DNA of 64,000 bases from Proteiniphilum acetatigenes DSM 18083 (GTDB lineage: Bacteria > Bacteroidota > Bacteroidia > Bacteroidales > Dysgonomonadaceae), in assembly GCF_000380985.1 (NCBI RefSeq), contig NZ_KB905695.1, positions 124,001-188,000 of the forward strand, read 5' to 3'. Both the position numbers and the translations under genes were made by a program. Shown piece by piece: positions 62,011 through 64,000 of this stretch (position 1 is the first letter of the stretch; each line of letters starts with the position of its first letter). Below the pieces are notes generated by a model. That model saw only the letters and a list, made by a program, of their open reading frames with translations, was not told the DNA's origin and ran no database searches.

Positions 62011-62772
62011 TTATTTACCAAACTTGGTGAAGGGGATGCGGTTGCCCATGGCGTTGATGATATAATTGGCACGCTGGCCATTCACAATCCACATCTCCAC
62101 ACTGTGCAGCATACATATTTCTGCAGCATGTACTTTGGAAGACATACCGCCGGTACCGAGTAATGATTCTTTCTCTTCGATGTATTCTTTGATGGAATTC
62201 AGATCGGATACTTCGGCAATCAATTGTGCATCGGCATGCAAATGAGGATTCCGGTCGAAAATGCCATCGATATCGGAGACAAGGATGAGTAGATCCGCTT
62301 CAGTGATTGCTGCGACCAAAGCTGAGAGTTTATCGTTGTCGCCCAACACGATCTCTTCGATGGAGACGGTATCGTTCTCATTGACAATAGGAATATAATC
62401 GACTTGCCAGAGGCGTTTGATGGTGTTTCGGGTATTCTCGTTAGCTACCGGATTTTCAAAATCACGATAGGTCAGTAATATCTGGGCGATATTCAGTCCG
62501 AATGTGCTGAAAATATTGTCGTACAACTCCATCAGTTTGGTCTGTCCGATAGCAGCCAGGGCCTGTTTTGAGTCGACCCGCTTGTTAAAACCATTGATTT
62601 CTACAAATTGTCTTGCGGTAGCAATTGCCCCTGATGAAACGATTACGATATCATAATCTTTTTTCAGTTCTACGATCTGTCGTGCCAGGCTTTCGATTAC
62701 AGCAAATGATATCCGGTTCGTCCCTGCCGTAAGCGTAGAGGTGCCGATTTTTATGATCAGTTTTTTTTTCAT
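62011..62772 (-). CDS. proB: Glutamate 5-kinase, short form without PUA domain
   Basis: 253-residue amino-acid kinase that phosphorylates glutamate in the first step of proline synthesis. LIIKIGTSTLT, VIVSSGAI, YIPIVNENDTVS and LGDNDKLSALVA are the AAK-family nucleotide and substrate loops, and GTGGMSSKVHAAEI is the signature Lys loop. The C-terminal PUA domain of E. coli ProB is absent, so feedback control may differ. It lies between proA and proC. Confidence 0.93.
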   Translation of the reverse strand: MKKKLIIKIGTSTLTAGTNRISFAVIESLARQIVELKKDYDIVIVSSGAIATARQFVEINGFNKRVDSKQALAAIGQTKLMELYDNIFSTFGLNIAQILLTYRDFENPVANENTRNTIKRLWQVDYIPIVNENDTVSIEEIVLGDNDKLSALVAAITEADLLILVSDIDGIFDRNPHLHADAQLIAEVSDLNSIKEYIEEKESLLGTGGMSSKVHAAEICMLHSVEMWIVNGQRANYIINAMGNRIPFTKFGK

Positions 62773-62832
62773 CCTATTTACTCGCAGATTTCACTTTTAG
62801 TTTTTATTTTTTTACTTTTTACTCCGTAGATT

Positions 62833-62896
62833 TTCTGTCGTCTCCCGGCATAAAACAAACGTGTTTGCTTCTGCTCTCGCTCCTGAGAGAATTCAC
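62833..62896 (+). repeat. Dispersed palindromic intergenic repeat, copy D (short form)
   Basis: Same word order as copy C at 18142-18205 (TTCTGTCGTC, CGGCATA, TCTG, CTCGCTCCT). It contains the palindrome CAAAC-GT-GTTTG at 62856-62867. It lies between proA and proB, ending 7 bp from the proA stop. Confidence 0.7.
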
Positions 62897-62902
62897 GTTT
62901 TT

Positions 62903-64000
62903 CTACTCCCTTATATGCCCGTTCCCATACACAAACCACTTGTTAGTGACCAACTCCTGCGCACCCAATGGGCCACGGAAGTGCAACTTCTGGGTACTAA
63001 TGGCGATCTCCGCCCCAACGCCGAACTGTCCCCCGTCGGTAAAACGCGATGAAGCATTGTGATAGACTGCGGCACAATCTACCTGTTGCATAAATTCAAC
63101 GGCTTTTGTGGCATCATTAGTGACTATCACCGCCGTATGTCCACCGGAGTAGTAGTTGATCATATTGATGGCATCCTGTATCCCGTCTACGAGAGATATA
63201 TATAGTTTTGGCGCCAGATATTCTTCGCAAAGCGTGGCTGCATTGTTTTCTACCTTAATACTGTTACAGAGAGAGGCTATTTCTTTGTTTCCCCACACCT
63301 CGATACCTTTTTCTGTAAGGTTTGTCACCAGATTAGACAGTTTTTCTTCCAATTCATCGATATCTTTGTGAAGCAACACTTTGTCTATGGCGTTGCATAC
63401 GCTGATACGCTTTTTCCCGTTCACTACCAACCGGACAGCCATTGCGAAATCGGAGTTATCATCCACATAGAGAAAATTATTGCCCCTGCCGCTCACAATG
63501 ACCGGTACCGAAGCGTTCTCCTGCACGAACCGGATCAACCCTTCTCCACCGCGGGGAATAATGAGATCCACCCGGTGACTGTTTTCCCTGATGAGGCGTT
63601 GTGTCTCTTCGCGGGATAGATCGAGATACTGTATGTAGTCCGTGCTGGCATTTTGCCCGGTGAGTGCCTGTTGCCACAGCTCGGTGAGTAATAGATTGGT
63701 CTGGCGCGCTTCTTTCCCTCCTTTCAGCAAAATATGGTTACCGGCCTTGAAAGCAGTTGCCGCCGCTTCGATGGTAACGTCCGGGCGCGATTCGTAAATG
63801 ATCAGGATGGTTCCGAACGGTACCGTCTGATTGACAACACGCAGTCTGTCTTCCCGAACGAATTCATAGAGGGTTTTTCCTTCCGGATCGGGTTGTGAAG
63901 CGACTTCTTCCAATGAACGGATCATTCCGTTGATCTTCTTTTCATCTACTTTAAGCCGGTCCAGCATGGAGTCGTCCATATCGGGAAATGCACTTATATC
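62903..64000 (-). CDS. proA: Gamma-glutamyl phosphate reductase, N terminus cut by the window
   Basis: NADPH-dependent aldehyde dehydrogenase-family enzyme making glutamate-5-semialdehyde. The frame stays open to base 64000 (residues DISAFPD before MDDSMLDRLKVD), so the start lies outside. About 50 N-terminal residues are missing relative to the usual 415. VNQTVPFGTILIIYESRPDVT, AFKAGNHILLKGGKEA, LIIPRGGEGLIRFV and KRISVCNAIDKVLLH (catalytic Cys in VCNAID) are ProA landmarks. The C terminus has FTDGGQFGVGAEIAIST. It is the first gene of the proABC-hydE order seen here. Confidence 0.95.
   Translation of the reverse strand, partial: DISAFPDMDDSMLDRLKVDEKKINGMIRSLEEVASQPDPEGKTLYEFVREDRLRVVNQTVPFGTILIIYESRPDVTIEAAATAFKAGNHILLKGGKEARQTNLLLTELWQQALTGQNASTDYIQYLDLSREETQRLIRENSHRVDLIIPRGGEGLIRFVQENASVPVIVSGRGNNFLYVDDNSDFAMAVRLVVNGKKRISVCNAIDKVLLHKDIDELEEKLSNLVTNLTEKGIEVWGNKEIASLCNSIKVENNAATLCEEYLAPKLYISLVDGIQDAINMINYYSGGHTAVIVTNDATKAVEFMQQVDCAAVYHNASSRFTDGGQFGVGAEIAISTQKLHFRGPLGAQELVTNKWFVYGNGHIRE

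Overview
The window is bacterial and comes from the phylum Bacteroidota, most likely order Bacteroidales. The reasons are two SusC/SusD pairs, a NigD-like lipoprotein, many lipoproteins with Bacteroidetes-type signal peptides, promoters of the TTTG-N19/20-TAnnTTTG type, and no strong Shine-Dalgarno sequences. An anaerobic fermenter of the Dysgonomonadaceae type (Proteiniphilum or Petrimonas-like) would fit the PUL content and the hydE gene, but the genus is inference. There is one tRNA (Glu). No rRNA, CRISPR array, transposase, integrase or phage gene was seen.

Layout. (1) 2-12.8 kb: a polysaccharide utilisation locus on the + strand. It holds a SusC (5' cut by the window edge), a SusD, a GH5 enzyme with a Tat-type leader, a GH28-like beta-helix enzyme, a lipoprotein fusing a DUF1080-type lectin fold to a CE1-like esterase, a second beta-helix enzyme and a six-hairpin glycosidase. 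A CBM9-like protein with its own promoter and a NahK-like sugar kinase follow. A branched, acylated, possibly pectic glycan is the likely target, by inference. (2) 15.2-24 kb: housekeeping genes (DUF177/yceD, rpmF, fabH, era, der, a DUF349 protein, and typA on the - strand). (3) 24.3-27 kb: a BlaI/BlaR1-like pair. (4) 27.2-33.3 kb: an A+T-rich accessory stretch of small unrelated same-strand genes and gene remnants separated by hairpin-bearing spacers, resembling a cassette array without a recognisable recombinase. (5) 33.4-37.3 kb: a MarR-regulated sulfur-handling operon (a four-domain CoA-disulfide reductase/rhodanese/TusA/DsrE protein, a rhodanese and a methyltransferase) with a clear palindromic operator. 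(6) 37.5-47.3 kb: secreted proteins (beta-propeller lipoprotein, S41 peptidase, double TonB-C protein) and a second SusC/SusD pair without enzymes. (7) 47.4-52.4 kb, - strand: nigD-like, acyltransferase, ddl, rluD, a PASTA protein and rpmH. (8) 52.7-59.9 kb, + strand: tRNA-Glu, rpsT, a Dabb protein, gyrB, LD-carboxypeptidase, a K+/H+ antiporter, a glutaminyl cyclase-like M28 lipoprotein and sufE. (9) 60-64 kb, - strand: proA (cut by the window edge), proB, proC and hydE.

Non-coding structure is unusually informative. A dispersed intergenic repeat occurs four times (about 13.7, 18.2, 53.6 and 62.9 kb). Its internal palindromes keep their position while their stem bases change in a compensatory way. 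Purine-rich GGTGGAAAGG tracts sit just downstream of several stop codons, always in the sense orientation; one of them encodes the tail of FabH. Two further repeat pairs flank or separate genes at 50.2, 58.3 and 60.0 kb. The terminator after the BlaR1-like gene looks built from a decayed duplicate of that gene's own coding sequence. Three unrelated genes share a promoter block of about 53 bp.

I see no wholly new defence or mobile system. The best candidates for undescribed biology are the palindromic repeat family, the MarR/four-domain sulfur operon, the DUF1080-esterase fusion within its PUL, and the cassette-like accessory array.
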